A stretch of DNA of 64,000 nt from Anodontia alba (lineage: Eukaryota > Mollusca > Bivalvia > Lucinida > Lucinidae), in NCBI GenBank assembly GCA_964016985.1, contig OZ024828.1, positions 3,559,701-3,623,700 of the forward strand. Reading direction: 5' to 3'. The first letter of the stretch is position 1. Each line of letters begins with the position of its first letter. This document shows positions 10,147 through 20,506 of the stretch, piece by piece. Below the pieces are notes generated by a model. The model ran no database searches. It saw nothing but the letters and a program-made list of their open reading frames with translations, and had not been told where the DNA came from. Both the position numbers and the translations under genes were made by a program.

Positions 10147-11362
10147 TAGTTGCGGTCATGGTACCAAAGCCGTAATCCAAAATCATAAATCCATAAACGA
10201 ATGACGAATCAGAATGTTCAGACCAACAGACATGGACCCCAGAACAAAGGGTGTAATCAGGCGTCCGCGGATAGTAAGCATTATTTGGTAAGCAAGCTTC
10301 GCCCACCATGCCCATGGGCCTGAACGAAGGAAATATCGGTAGAAGCGTATGTCCGGGATTTGGGAAGTCTACTTATGGCGCGTCACTGGCAAAAACATCA
10401 GAAACAATTCTGGAAACTGCCACATTGTAGGGATTGACTAGATCATGATGTCTCCCATAGAACTTCTTAAGTGTTGCTACCAGTTTGGTTTTTTGATACC
10501 CCTGGCTCAACAACTTTTGAGTGAGCACTTTCCCACGCTCCATGAAGTCCTGATAATTTGAACAAGTTCTGGCATAACGGATTAACTGTGAAACGTAAAC
10601 GCCGTATGCTGGTGCAGAAGGGATATTACTGCTCAGGAAAGGAAAGTTAACGATGGGAAAATTGAAGTCATCCCGTTTGTCGTAAAGCCTAGTAGTAAGC
10701 TTTCCATTGTCGATGTAGAGATAACAATCCAAGTATGAGGAGGAGGCTGAAGTCTCCGTTGTTTCCTTTATTTCAAGTTCACGTGGGTAGATGAATTCTA
10801 AATACTCTGCAAATTTTGTGTTTTTCAGAGACAATACATCATCTATATATCTGTAGGTGAAATTGAATTGTTGTGCGAGGTGTTTCTTGCCTGCTTGGAG
10901 GAGACTTTGTACAAACTCCGCCTCATACGAGAATAAAAACAAGTCGGCAAGTAACGGTGCACAATTAGTACCCATCGGTATACCGATTGTTTGTTGAAAT
11001 ATCCGACCGCCGAACTCCACAAAAATATTGTCGATTAGATATTCCAGCATCTTAATGACATCTGCATCTGAGTATTTTTGTGGTGCATCAGAGTGATCCC
11101 GAATGAAGTATGTGTCTTTGTAGCCAATGACAACATACTGAAATCGACGGTTACCATTCTTGTGGAAGAAACACTGGTTGATAATTGCCTTTAATTTAGA
11201 TTTCAATTTATCATGAGGAATAGTAGTGTAAAGAGTAGAGAAATCGAAAGATTTTATACTGTTGACGGAATGAAGAGATTGTGCCTTTAGGTTTTCTAAG
11301 AGCTCTGGAGTTTTTCAGGATCCACATCTGATTAACACCACTTCTGGCATATGCAGTGTATA
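10147..11362 (-). mobile_element. PLE-A: 5'-truncated retroelement nested in PLE-B
   Basis: The hexamer TGCAAG occurs at 10141-10146 and 11363-11368, flanking exactly the segment that interrupts PLE-B; removing one copy restores the PLE-B reading. The inserted piece starts within the reverse transcriptase and ends with the 3' region CCATGACCGCAACTA. The second copy, at 28034-29022, ends at the same place, which supports the 3' boundary. Confidence 0.85.
10373..11206 (-). CDS. PLE-A reverse transcriptase, open partial frame (277+ aa)
   Basis: RNA-dependent DNA polymerase core. The same frame extends upstream to about 11290 and includes SFDFSTLYTTIPHDKLKSKL. The fingers/palm motif IGIPMGTNCAPLLADLFLF and the catalytic YRYIDDVLSL are intact, followed by YLDCYLYI and KRDDFNFPIVNFPFLSSNIP. 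The end after the thumb-like region, FYGRHHDLVNPYNVAVS, has no GIY-YIG endonuclease. The start is missing because the copy is 5'-truncated, so it is unlikely to be expressed by itself. RT assignment is firm; Penelope-like class is inferred from the LYT(T/N)IP box. Confidence 0.85.
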   Translation of the reverse strand: MKSKLKAIINQCFFHKNGNRRFQYVVIGYKDTYFIRDHSDAPQKYSDADVIKMLEYLIDNIFVEFGGRIFQQTIGIPMGTNCAPLLADLFLFSYEAEFVQSLLQAGKKHLAQQFNFTYRYIDDVLSLKNTKFAEYLEFIYPRELEIKETTETSASSSYLDCYLYIDNGKLTTRLYDKRDDFNFPIVNFPFLSSNIPSAPAYGVYVSQLIRYARTCSNYQDFMERGKVLTQKLLSQGYQKTKLVATLKKFYGRHHDLVNPYNVAVSRIVSDVFASDAP

Positions 11363-11483
11363 TGCAAGCCAAATATTGGGTATTCTCCCGAATAAACGTT
11401 CGGTTAATTAAATCAATAAGTTTATCTTTTATAAGATGATGAGGTAACGTAGTATACAGTGTAGAAAAATCATATGTAGACAA
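11211..11483 (-). pseudogene. PLE-B reverse-transcriptase start joined artificially to PLE-A
   Basis: The first ~40 residues (YDFSTLYTTLPHHLIKDKL, IDLINRTFIRENTQYLAC) are PLE-B. After the junction at 11362/11368 the frame reads into PLE-A and is meaningless. The true continuation of PLE-B is at 10140 and below (NEESAFFTSDVYNNHNLW). Confidence 0.78.
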
Positions 11484-12299
11484 TTTAGAAGCCTGAAAGT
11501 TTTTAGATCTAAATTTATTGAGAACATCATTAGAGTTTTTATTTGACCAAAAATAGTTAATTCCGTCCCTTTCGTAAACAGTATCATAGTATCTAATCCA
11601 ATGTTTTTTTAACAGCAGTAAGGCATGAAGTTAGCAGTTTGGACAAAACAGTAGTCCTACAAGAACTAGAATTAGCAATGAAACGTGCTTTATAAGGTCG
11701 TTTATGAAGTTCCGGTAACCAATATAACGTAGGAAGTCTGTCTTGCTTTTCTTAAATACTCACCGCAAACTTAGCAGTAATATCGATCGAATGGGTATTG
11801 ACAATAGATCTCTCGTCAGTAGAAATCCGTTCATATGTTTTGGTACTACCAAGTTCTTGTTTTAGAGTATTGATATAACAAAGTCGTCACACAACAACAC
11901 CATTATTAGCAGCTTTATCAGCTGGAGCCAAAACATACTTCCTACGAAATTCTTGGATACCTTGTTTCAAATATCGAAAAGATAATTTAGGCTTAGGAGG
12001 GAGAAGATCAAGGTTATTAGAGTAAAATAACACACGTTCATCAATGATCTTAAAAATCTTTAATTTCCAATTATTTAAAGCATTAGACTCAACATGCTCT
12101 CGTTTACACCAACGCGTATAATAATCATTTAAAGCACTGACAATTGTTTCCCGACATTTATTGAAATCAATGTGGGCTGGGAATCAATATTTAGGTCCTT
12201 TTGAAATAACTGAACGTATTCGTGAATCAGTTATAATCTTCAAGTTACCAGTGACAATATGACCCCTGGTTGATAACAAAATTTAGAATCTTTACAATC

Positions 12300-12842
12300 T
12301 CAAGAATCAGGGGAACTAGTTTCAATATCAAGATCAGAAACTAATTTATTGAAATTAAGTATAGTATTACGGATAGGTTTATTATATTTACAACAAATAA
12401 TAGGAGATTCCGTGTTTTCGAAATATGAAGGTATAGCTGGTAAAACATTATTATCTCGAAATTTGCTAGGTAAATCTATGAATTCAATACCTTTATTAAT
12501 GAATGGAATTTTGATGAAGTGTCTAATGTGGTTAATTTCAGAATCAATGTAAGGACGAAGAGCATGTTGAGTATAACATCTAGTAAGGAGAGCTGCTTCA
12601 GACAAATGTTTTCTATCATAAAATTTATTCGCCTCATCATCTAACTTACGTAATGAAGAAACAGACAGTGAAGCTAGTTTAGAAAGCATTTGATGACGTC
12701 CAGAATTTAAGAGAATATTTAGATCAAAAAGAGATAAAACAGTTTTATGTTTTCGTTTAAAATTGCCATTTTTGCGCTTACCATGGGATCGTTTATTACG
12801 TTTTTTAATATCTAAAAGGGAAAAAGCATCGAAATCCGGCAC
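12300..12842 (-). pseudogene. PLE-B N-terminal region, 180 aa open frame
   Basis: A basic start (KKRNKRSHGKRKNGNFKRK) is followed by a helical stretch and then a region with PAIPSYFENTESPIICC and NKPIRNTILNFNKLV, a pattern I know from long RT proteins of this type in marine invertebrates. The stop at 12300 comes before the reverse transcriptase, and 11484-12299 carries the same element in broken frames. Confidence 0.68.
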
Positions 12843-13558
12843 AAGATAAGAAACTATGGTGTTAATTTAGACATGTAGTGTTTTAGCCAGTATTACAAAA
12901 TATCTGCGTAGTGTCAAATGCAAATATTAACCCTTTCGGTCCTACAGACAAAACAAAATACCTATGCAAACAGTGTATATCTATTAAATATTAACATGTA
13001 AACATAGCCAAGTAACTTCTTATGGTTTTGTCATTTTATTAGTTGTCAAGAATAGTATATACCGGTAGCATATCTTTTTGGAAATGTCACGTTCTGTTAA
13101 CCATGAGCTGTTTCATTATTTATCGCCTTTCCTAACATTTCTGTTGCATAAAAGCTAATTGACCGGCACGCGAATTGCACTGGTCTCTTAATATAGCTTT
13201 GGATTTTTACATATGGTAGACTATTCGATTAGCTCACTGAGAACGTTTTATATTTGCCGGGACGTCGGTTTGTGACTATCCAGGCAAATATAAAAAAATC
13301 TTAAAACAAACTGTGTTATAAGCAGATTTATGTCTATTTTATTTTCATTTCAATCAAGAAATTTCATAATGCTTAATAAAAGCAAACATTAAATAATCAC
13401 ATTGTTGTTCTTTTTTACCTATTGCATTGATAATTTATTAAACTTTAGTATACCCTTATCCCACATCTCTATGTAAACACGAACAAAAGCGCCGATACTT
13501 AGGCCTAAATGTTTTGTCTTTTTATTTATTGTTGAAATATCGTGCTTGCGCTTGTAAT
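12843..13558. other. Unassigned AT-rich stretch
   Basis: No gene, hairpin family or LINE piece was recognised here. It may include the 5' leader of PLE-B. CCCTTTCGGTCCTACAG at about 12931 resembles the flank of the AAACAGTGCAGACCC elements, but no second arm was seen. Confidence 0.4.
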
Positions 13559-13787
13559 TTAAACCCATTGTAGACTGAAGACCCTAAACAGGTAATTGGC
13601 AAACACTGCAGACCCAGATCAAACGCCGCAATATGCGGCGTCTGATCAGGGTCTCCACTGATTGTAAATAGTTAAACTTTTTTCTCTAGGATTATCTAAA
13701 TCTAACAGCCAGACGTACAAAAAAAATTAAAATTGGACTCTTCAAATATATAGTGTGGGGTAGTTCATTCAGCCTAAAATGGGTTAA
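13559..13787. mobile_element. TTAACCC-type miniature element (piggyBac-like ends)
   Basis: Begins TTAA-ACCCATTGTAGACTG and ends AAAATGGGTTAA. Inside is a hairpin, ACTGCAGACCCAGATCA, then GCCGC-AATAT-GCGGC, then the return arm. The ends fit TTAA targets with CCC...GGG termini, as in piggyBac-derived miniature elements; the class is inferred. Confidence 0.72.
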
Positions 13788-13911
13788 GTGATACTTTAAC
13801 AATAATGTTGGCAACGTATCTAGTCCAGTTGAAAGTTAAATGTACATACAGTTTTCACAATACTCGAGTAGCATGTTCAAGACAGAATCCATTAAAAGAT
13901 TGCAACAGGAA

Positions 13912-14137
13912 TATGACTGGATACAAAACTGAAGGTATACAAAGCTGTGGTACTTCTGCTTTTGCTGTTTGCTTATCAAACATGGGCATTCTATCAACAA
14001 TATGCTTGAAGGCTTATAGCCACTTCCACAACATCTGTCTGAGGGAGCTACTAAAGATCAAGTGGCAAGGCAGGAACCCAGATACAGAAATCCTCAAGAG
14101 GGCAGAAATGACAAGTATCTGTGCTTTTCTGAAGTAG
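13912..14137 (+). pseudogene. LINE ORF2 C-terminal fragment
   Basis: FHNICLRELLKIKWQ and PDTEILKRAEMTSI match the region after the reverse transcriptase in endonuclease-type LINEs of the 7-8 kb kind. An upstream piece reads AYQTWAFYQQYA in another frame (compare the usual ACETW box). It is frameshifted and ends at about 14137. The 110-aa open frame from 13805 only partly coincides with it. Confidence 0.7.
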
Positions 14138-14151
14138 GCACATAAATAACC

Positions 14152-14347
14152 TTAACCTTTGTCCTGCTGAACCCGGATATACCCTATTTTGCAAACAGTG
14201 TAGATTCTGAAGAAGCCAACTGATCTGGATCTGCACTGTTTGCCATCAAGTATGCAAATTTGTAAAAACAATTTGGATCAAATAACCTGATTGGCTGAAA
14301 ATTAGAAGGGCATGGCATCTTAATTTATTCAGCAGGACAAGGGTTAA
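14152..14347. mobile_element. TTAACC-type miniature element, variant ends
   Basis: Terminal inverted repeats TTAACCTTTGTCCTGCTGAA and TTCAGCAGGACAAGGGTTAA are near-perfect over 20 bp and carry TTAA at both outer ends. The interior has the GCAAACAGTGTAGA motif of the larger family. Confidence 0.75.
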
Positions 14348-14705
14348 AGAGCCAAGCAAAGTTGTAGCAGGCGTACTTTTTCACAGAAATAAGGGTTTTC
14401 ACTATCAACAGATATAAGTGTCTAAATTATTTAGTAAGAGCACATTGAATGCCATTATCAGGCTACGCTGAGGCCCGGACTGGTCTTAACCAACACTGTA
14501 CACAAATGCCCCAGAGACACGTTTTCATTTCCGAGCAACTCAAATCTATAATGGCTAAATAAATAGATTGTCCGATTGTCGAGATAACGGTAAAGATTAC
14601 AAGCGGCTTTTCAACACTGATTCGTCAGCATATTGTCCTTATTGATAATTCCGATTTGAGGTTTGTGGAATTTTCTTTGCCTTTCTTTTAATTTTTTTTT
14701 AATTT

Positions 14706-14895
14706 AAAGCCTTTCACAAATTTTCTACCTAAAGCTACACGTGCACGGGCTCCCGGCTTAGCTGTGCACTGCCGTGATATCCCGGAAACAAGCGATGCTC
14801 TGAATGTTTCGTTTCAGGAATATCACGATTGTACTGAGCGAAGCCGGGAGCCAATGCACGTTTTGTATTCATACGCGGAAAATTGGTGAAAGGTT
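14706..14895. repeat. Imperfect palindromic element
   Basis: GCCTTTCACAAATTTTC at the left pairs with GAAAATTGGTGAAAGG at the right; inner arms GTGCACGGGCTCCCGGCTT and AAGCCGGGAGCCAATGCAC pair around a centre that includes GATATCCCGGAAAC. From 14348 to 14705 nothing else was recognised. Confidence 0.68.
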
Positions 14896-14917
14896 TTGTA
14901 TTAGAAGAGACCTCGAT

Positions 14918-15112
<195 letters not shown>

Positions 15113-15637
15113 TCGTCAAGAACTGAAAATAATTCTAGAACTGTAACGGTAAATGTTTGCAGAATTGAGTGAGATAAGTAATTTATCTGGTTGTCTCATA
15201 CTGGAAAGCATATCGCCGTTCAAAGAAGGCGGGGATCAGATTTCATCTTGGCGGCGTTATCTTACATTTCCAGAAAATGCTACTTTTTTTCTCAAAAGCA
15301 TTTTAGACGAAAAAGAAAAAAAACAGCCTAACTTCGTATGCTATTCAATAATATACAAAATGCAAAACAAGAGGAAAAATGGTAAGAGATCAAATTCTGA
15401 TCATATATGGGGCCCAGATTGCCATTTGTAATTTCTATATTTGCGAATAGTCATTTCTCTCAAAACTTAGCAGGCCCGACCCTGAATACTATGGGTTTCG
15501 AGTCGCTGCTAATGTCCATCCTTCTCCAGGACTTTCCTGATCCCCCCACCCCCCGTCTCCTACCCAATATCCCTCCCTCCCCCCCACCCCCCACCACCGT
15601 CCAAAAAAGTGAGATTTAGCCTCTGAGAGGGAGACTA

Positions 15638-15800
15638 TAAGAATCCACCATGAGTGTCCATGCAGGATACGAAAACCTCACCCGAGGTTAATAATTTCAA
15701 CCAGGGACGAGGCTTGCCGCGTCACTGGTTGAAATTCCTACTCCGAGGGTGAGATTTCCCGATCCTGCATGGACTGGCTCATGATGGATTCTTTTTCTCC
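15638..15800. repeat. Palindromic fold-back element
   Basis: Arms AGAATCCACCATGAGTGTCC and the complement of GACTGGCTCATGATGGATTC, with an inner pair built on AATTTCAACCAG and CTGGTTGAAATT. A T-run follows at 15999-16036. Confidence 0.75.
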
Positions 15801-15991
15801 CCTCTTTAAGTAGAATGTTCCTAGGACCAGCGGGCCTATCACATGATCATGTTAGATAGAAGTTTCTCACATGGGCAAAAAAGCCTAATATAGGCAAAGG
15901 TGAGAGAAAAACATGTCCCCCAAAACTGATATATTTCTCAGGATGCCCGCTTTTCTGAAAATATTTTTATGGGCTGCTGCAAAATTCGGTC

Positions 15992-16038
<47 letters not shown>

Positions 16039-16374
16039 ATATTCTTACGTCTTATAGCTCACAGGTGAACTTATAGTATAGGCAGACTCCATCGTCCGCG
16101 CTCTTCGAATATCTCAGAAACCGCTGGATCAGTCCTAACCTAATTTCATATTAGGCCTCAAAGGCATTGGGGAACAAACAGTTGTTTAAATGATCCAAGT
16201 CATCAAGATATCCGCCATGCCCATATACACTGTTGTATCTAGATGGGATCAGACATGCCCCCCCTCCCCCCACCCCTCTCTCCACATCACTTTGGTCCTA
16301 GCGGCAACACCGCATAAATGAGCCGCCGCAAGAAAAAGTCAACAAAATGACCTGTGAAACCAGCGCAAATTCAG

Positions 16375-16500
16375 ATCATCCTGGGCATCTGCCCAGTCTG
16401 ATCAGTCTTCACTGTCTGCACGTAGAAATCTTGGGTCCTAAGCAACCCATTGAGTGCACGTACTGATCAGACTGTGCGGATATCCATGCTGATCTGACTC
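16375..16500. repeat. Degenerate AGATCAG-type hairpins
   Basis: CAGATCATCCTGGGCATC, GTCTGATCAGTCTTCACTG and related pieces match the hairpin family at 41590, 54225 and 62900, with weak arms. Confidence 0.5.
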
Positions 16501-16574
16501 CGTCCTGGGCACCCAGCCATTTTGTTGGTTTTGTCATGCGCTGGCTGATATAGTAAAACCGTCCGAAATCGGCT

Positions 16575-16925
16575 TCGAACCTAATGGTGCAGTGGCACGG
16601 TTGCTGGTGCGTTCGCTTTGCGTCCGGGAGGTTACGGGTTCGACCCACCCCCCACCCCCTCCTCACCCCGGCCGAGTCATGCCAAAGATTTTAGAAATGC
16701 CACTAGCTGCTCTTTCGTTTAGCCCAGAGCATTGAGAAAGCGGAACTGGTCGGCCAGGTGTCAGTATAATGTAACTGCATGAAATGTCACGTCATGTGGT
16801 TGGGGCGTGGTATTTCAGTGAGGCAGCACCCTACAAATGATCATTGAGCACCCTGTCACATCCAGACACCGTCGTAACATGACTGAAAAACTCTTGAAAG
16901 CGACGTTAAACCCGAATAAAATAAA
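16575..16925 (+). mobile_element. tRNA-derived SINE of molluscan V/MESC-like type
   Basis: The head has a box-A-like GGTGCAGTGGCACGG and a box B GGTTCGACCC at about 16637. The body carries GTCAGTATAATGTAACTG, TATTTCAGTGAGGCAGCACC and, near the end, GCGACGTTAAACCCGAATAA followed by a short A-rich tail. This layout matches SINEs widespread in molluscs; the exact family (for example RUDI-like) is from memory. Confidence 0.78.
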
Positions 16926-18487
16926 AATAAACCTTCGAACTTTCTCTTTTTTTTCAGGATGAAATCTGTCTGATGGATTAAACTGTTAACCCGCACGGGT
17001 CCTTTTCTAATCCATTACAAAATGCCGTCTGCTAATGTTTCAATTCAGCGTTTTCTGTATATTGTCTGTAAATCAACAAGAAAGAAATTACTCTTGCTTT
17101 TTTGTCATTAAAATCATAAAACATCTATTTCAAAGGATTTACTGCTGTCTGTCTCTGGGTTTAGTCCCATTATATGTCTCATAAGATTTTTATTACAAAG
17201 CTTAGACAGAAAATAATAACAAATTTGAAATATTCCGAGCTATGACCCAAAAGACAATATTTTTCCCGAGAAATCTTGAGATTTCAGAGGTTTCTTATTG
17301 ATTTTTGTCTTCTGCATTTTACAGAGTGAAGAAAAGTAGCTGTTATATAATTTGAAATTAATATCAAGATTATGCTTGACATTATATGGACTGAATTGAT
17401 TCAATATAAGAGATCGTGGAATAAAGACCATAGCGTAAGTAGACTTTATTCATTTCAACACCCTGAATGTGTCGTTATCTGCTCGAGTAGCTACGTCATT
17501 CGAATTAAAGAGAATGGATACAGATGGAGATTATCAGCCATTATTTACATGGGGGAACAACTTTTGTGACTTCCTGTTTGCCTTCCTGCACATCAAATCT
17601 CTTTTGAAAAATGGCCTATTCTAAAAGGAAAGAATTTGCTTCCACGAGGAGCAAATTCTTTTCTTTAAGAGTAGACCTCTTTTAAGAAGGGAGGCAAATC
17701 CATTTTGACAGAGTTGTCTCCCTGAAATTGTATACATTCCCCTTAAACTCCATTGTGGATTTGTTAATTGCTTGAGTGGCTATTTTAGTCATATTAGCTC
17801 TTTTGGGGATTTGTTATGTGATTTCTTTCTGTATAATAGGTCGAAGAATAAAGCCGGAAAAGGAAATGGATATATGTGGTAGATTTTCAACCATTTTTTA
17901 CAAGGGGGACATTTATTGTGTCTTCCTGTTTGCTTTCCGCGACAAATCAGATCCCTTCTGAAAAAGGGTCTATTCTAAAAGGGAATAGTCTGCACCCACG
18001 GGAGCAAATTCTTTCCTTTTAGAGAAGACGCCTTTTAGGAAGGGAGGCAAATCGATTTTGACTGAGTTATCTCCCTGAAAGTATACCCATTCCCACTAAA
18101 CTCCGTTGTGGATTTGTTAAATGCTTGAGTGGCTATGTTATTCGACGTAGTCGTTTAAGCTCATCGTCTTGAGCAGCTGTATGAAATCACGAATATGCCA
18201 TACAAACGAAAAGAATCTGCACAACGACCTTTTCTGTTATTGCCGTAAAAGGGCACGCCATCTTAGTCATTGTACATTATGCTTTGAAAAGTGTTTTCAA
18301 GATCACGGTAAAACTGCGAGGTTAGAACAAACCTAAACAGGAAAATACTAAAAAATAAAAACAGGATACTTATAAATCTTTTCGAACGATACTATATACT
18401 CTTTGTCCTTCCATTGAAGTTATGTTTATTTTTAGCTGTAGAAAACAGTAGCTGCTTAGCAATATATAATTAGTTTTCGGGTGGCAA

Positions 18488-18553
18488 ACAATCCCCATAG
18501 TTCAGTCGCGAGAGAGCGGGTTCGCCTACCACGGGAAGGTTTCGGGTTCGAAA
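18488..18553 (+). other. tRNA-like sequence, probable SINE head or tRNA relic
   Basis: CATAGTTCAGTCGCGAGAG resembles an A box and GGGTTCGAAACCC a B box. It is followed at once by a T-run and TTA repeats (18560-18620). No complete cloverleaf could be drawn, so I do not call a tRNA gene. Confidence 0.45.
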
Positions 18554-18559
18554 CCCATG

Positions 18560-18570
18560 ATTTTTTTTTT

Positions 18571-18620
<50 letters not shown>
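18560..18620. repeat. T-run plus (TTA)n microsatellite
   Basis: About 22 T followed by ATT/TTA triplets. Confidence 0.95.
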
Positions 18621-18621
<1 letters not shown>

Positions 18622-18962
18622 CTGTCCCGTTCCCTTTTTTTCATTGTTATAAGTATACTTTCGTTCCTACGTCGTGTATCTATTTTTTACAGATATCACT
18701 TGTTCGTATTAGCTCTCTTGGAGATTTGTTATTTGAATTCAATTAAGGCCGATGAATAAGGACGATGGAGTATGAGCAAATACCGTATTCGACCTAATTA
18801 TCGCACTGTGCGCTTAGGTTTTTTCAAAATTACAGGGAACACTCGGCTGTGGTAAAATACGTATCTACCTGCTAAGGATACACTATTAAAAAAAAGTCAG
18901 AAAAGGCCTTGTTTGATGATAATTATGCGTTTTTGTTTTGTTTTTTTTTTTTTCTAATTTTA

Positions 18963-19054
18963 TTTATAAAGGCATATGTTGTGGGTGCTCGTCTGAATTG
19001 CATCGACAAGTCGATGCAATTCAAATGAGTACCCACAACATATGCCTTTATAAA
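18963..19054. repeat. Near-perfect 92-bp palindrome
   Basis: Arms TTTATAAAGGCATATGTTGT and GTGGGTGCTC pair with GAGTACCCACAACATATGCC and TTTATAAA; the centre is GCATCGAC-AA-GTCGATGC. It has the same GTGGGTACTC core as the 280-bp elements. Confidence 0.88.
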
Positions 19055-20376
19055 GAAGTAAAGAAAAAGTACATTGGCTGTAATCCGAAGACTACGGAAT
19101 TTCTCGACTGTGCGCTTATAGGGGTATGTGCGGTAATTAGATGTGAATACGGTAGACTTTATTCGTTTCTATACTGTTGTTGTAGGATCGTTAACTGTTC
19201 GTTTAATAGGGAGGCAAGCCAATTTTGATATAGTTATCTCCCTGTAAGTTTATCAGTTTCCCTTAAACGTAATTGTGGATTTGTTAAATGCTTGAGTGCC
19301 TAGTTTGTTCACATTAGGTTTGTTGGAGATTTGTTATTTGAATTCATTCAGTTTAATAGGTCGAGGAATAAAGACGATAGAGTTAGTAGACTTATTAGTT
19401 TTAATACTGTTGTAAAGTCGTTCTGCTCGGGTACCTACCTAATACGCACGAAGGAGGATGGATGCACATGGTAGATTTTCAACCATTCTTTACAAGGGAG
19501 GCAAATTTTATAACTTCTGTTTGCCTTCCTACACCATCATATCCCTTCTGAACAGCGTCTATTCTAAACGAAAAGAACTTGCTCCCAAGGGTAGCAAATT
19601 ATTGCCTTTTAGAGTAGACCCTTTTTAAGAAGGTAGGCAAATCAGTTTTAACAAGAGTTATCTTCCTGAAAGTGCGTCCATTCCCCCTAAACTCCGTTGT
19701 AGATTTGTAGATTACTTGGGTGGTTATATAACTTGTTCATAGAAGCTTAGCTGGAGATTTGTAATTCGCTCGAGTGACCACTTCTACGTGTTACAGTACT
19801 CGACAGATGCTGTTACTGTGCACTGAGTGCTGTAGCGTTTGATAAGTGCTTCAGTGGCAAGGTTATTCATATTAATTTTCTTGGTGATTTATTTGTTCGA
19901 GTGACTACTTCACCGTGCTCAAGAATCCCTGTACTCGACAAATGCAGTGACTGAGTACTGTCTCCGCTGTAGATTTTGTTAAGTGCTTGAGCGGATGTGT
20001 TATTCATATTACTTGTATCTCTGTTGGAGATTTATTTGCTATCTCATTCGCATTGACTCCATTCTTAATTGCTTGAGTGGCTTTGTTATCCATAGCTCGG
20101 TTAGAAATTGTAGTTGGATACCTCACTGTACTCGACAAATGCGGTGGCTGCGTACTACAGTGCGCAGTGACACGAGTGAATAAATTCTGAGTTATTGGAA
20201 TAAGGTTCTTTACAGAGCAGGTTGCATCGATTCTTCAGCTGGATTGCTTATGATGTTTGCATTTATGGCATTGCAGTCCAGCCGCTCCACACTTGTGTGT
20301 GCATTTACAAACTACGCATGGCAAGAAAATATTGCGCGCTTGAGCAGTCCAGTCGGCGCATGCAAAAACAACAATA

Positions 20377-20483
20377 CCCAGCTAGCATTCTACGTAAATC
20401 TACATCGGGCCGTCATCGGCCCGTCAGCTACCCTGACGGGCCGATGACGGCCCGATATAGATTTACGTAGAATGCTGACTGGG
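20377..20483. mobile_element. 107-bp palindromic element (CCCAGCTAGCATTCTAC ends)
   Basis: The arms are almost perfect, GCATTCTACGTAAATCTA then CGGGCCGTCATCGGCCCG, around a centre GTCAGCTACCCTGAC. Other copies: 39716-39813, 47759-47865, 50437-50543 and 61342-61448; some have the centre inverted. Confidence 0.9.
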
Positions 20484-20506
20484 TGCATACATACGGTTTG
20501 GGCTTT

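Larger units (their letters stand above)
8587..12842 (-). mobile_element. PLE-B: long decayed reverse-transcriptase retroelement (Penelope-type, inferred)
   Basis: Reading down the minus strand: N-terminal region (12300-12842), reverse-transcriptase start (about 11369-11483), an interruption by PLE-A (10147-11362), reverse-transcriptase core and C-terminus (9163-10146), then a 3' tail ending GGTAAGAGAAAAGTCCAGGG complement at 8587. Several frameshifts make it inactive. The DFSTLYTTLPH box resembles the Penelope-like D-SLYTNIP box. No GIY-YIG or APE endonuclease is visible. Its 5' limit upstream of 12842 was not found. Shorter copies are at 2102, 8318, 8424, 37128 and 48565, and a diverged relative is at 39200. 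Confidence 0.8.
17390..20170 (+). repeat. Degenerate tandem array, unit about 430 bp
   Basis: Repeated landmarks: (A)GAATAAAG..GA(C)C near 17418, 17847, 18756 and 19367; CTTCCTGTTTGC near 17572, 17922 and 19517; GGAGGCAAATC near 17690 and 18043; GTGGATTTGTTAA near 17754, 18109 and 19273. Each unit carries a small GAATTTGCTCCC hairpin. From 19690 the units decay into shorter GGAGATTTGT / GCTTGAGTG pieces. No gene is seen in it. Confidence 0.75.

Noticed and set aside
13805..13911. N-terminal part of the 110-aa frame at 13805-14137
   Set aside because: Only the later part matches LINE protein; the first third is chance reading.
18488..18553. Functional tRNA gene
   Set aside because: A- and B-box-like motifs are present, but no full cloverleaf with anticodon stem could be drawn.
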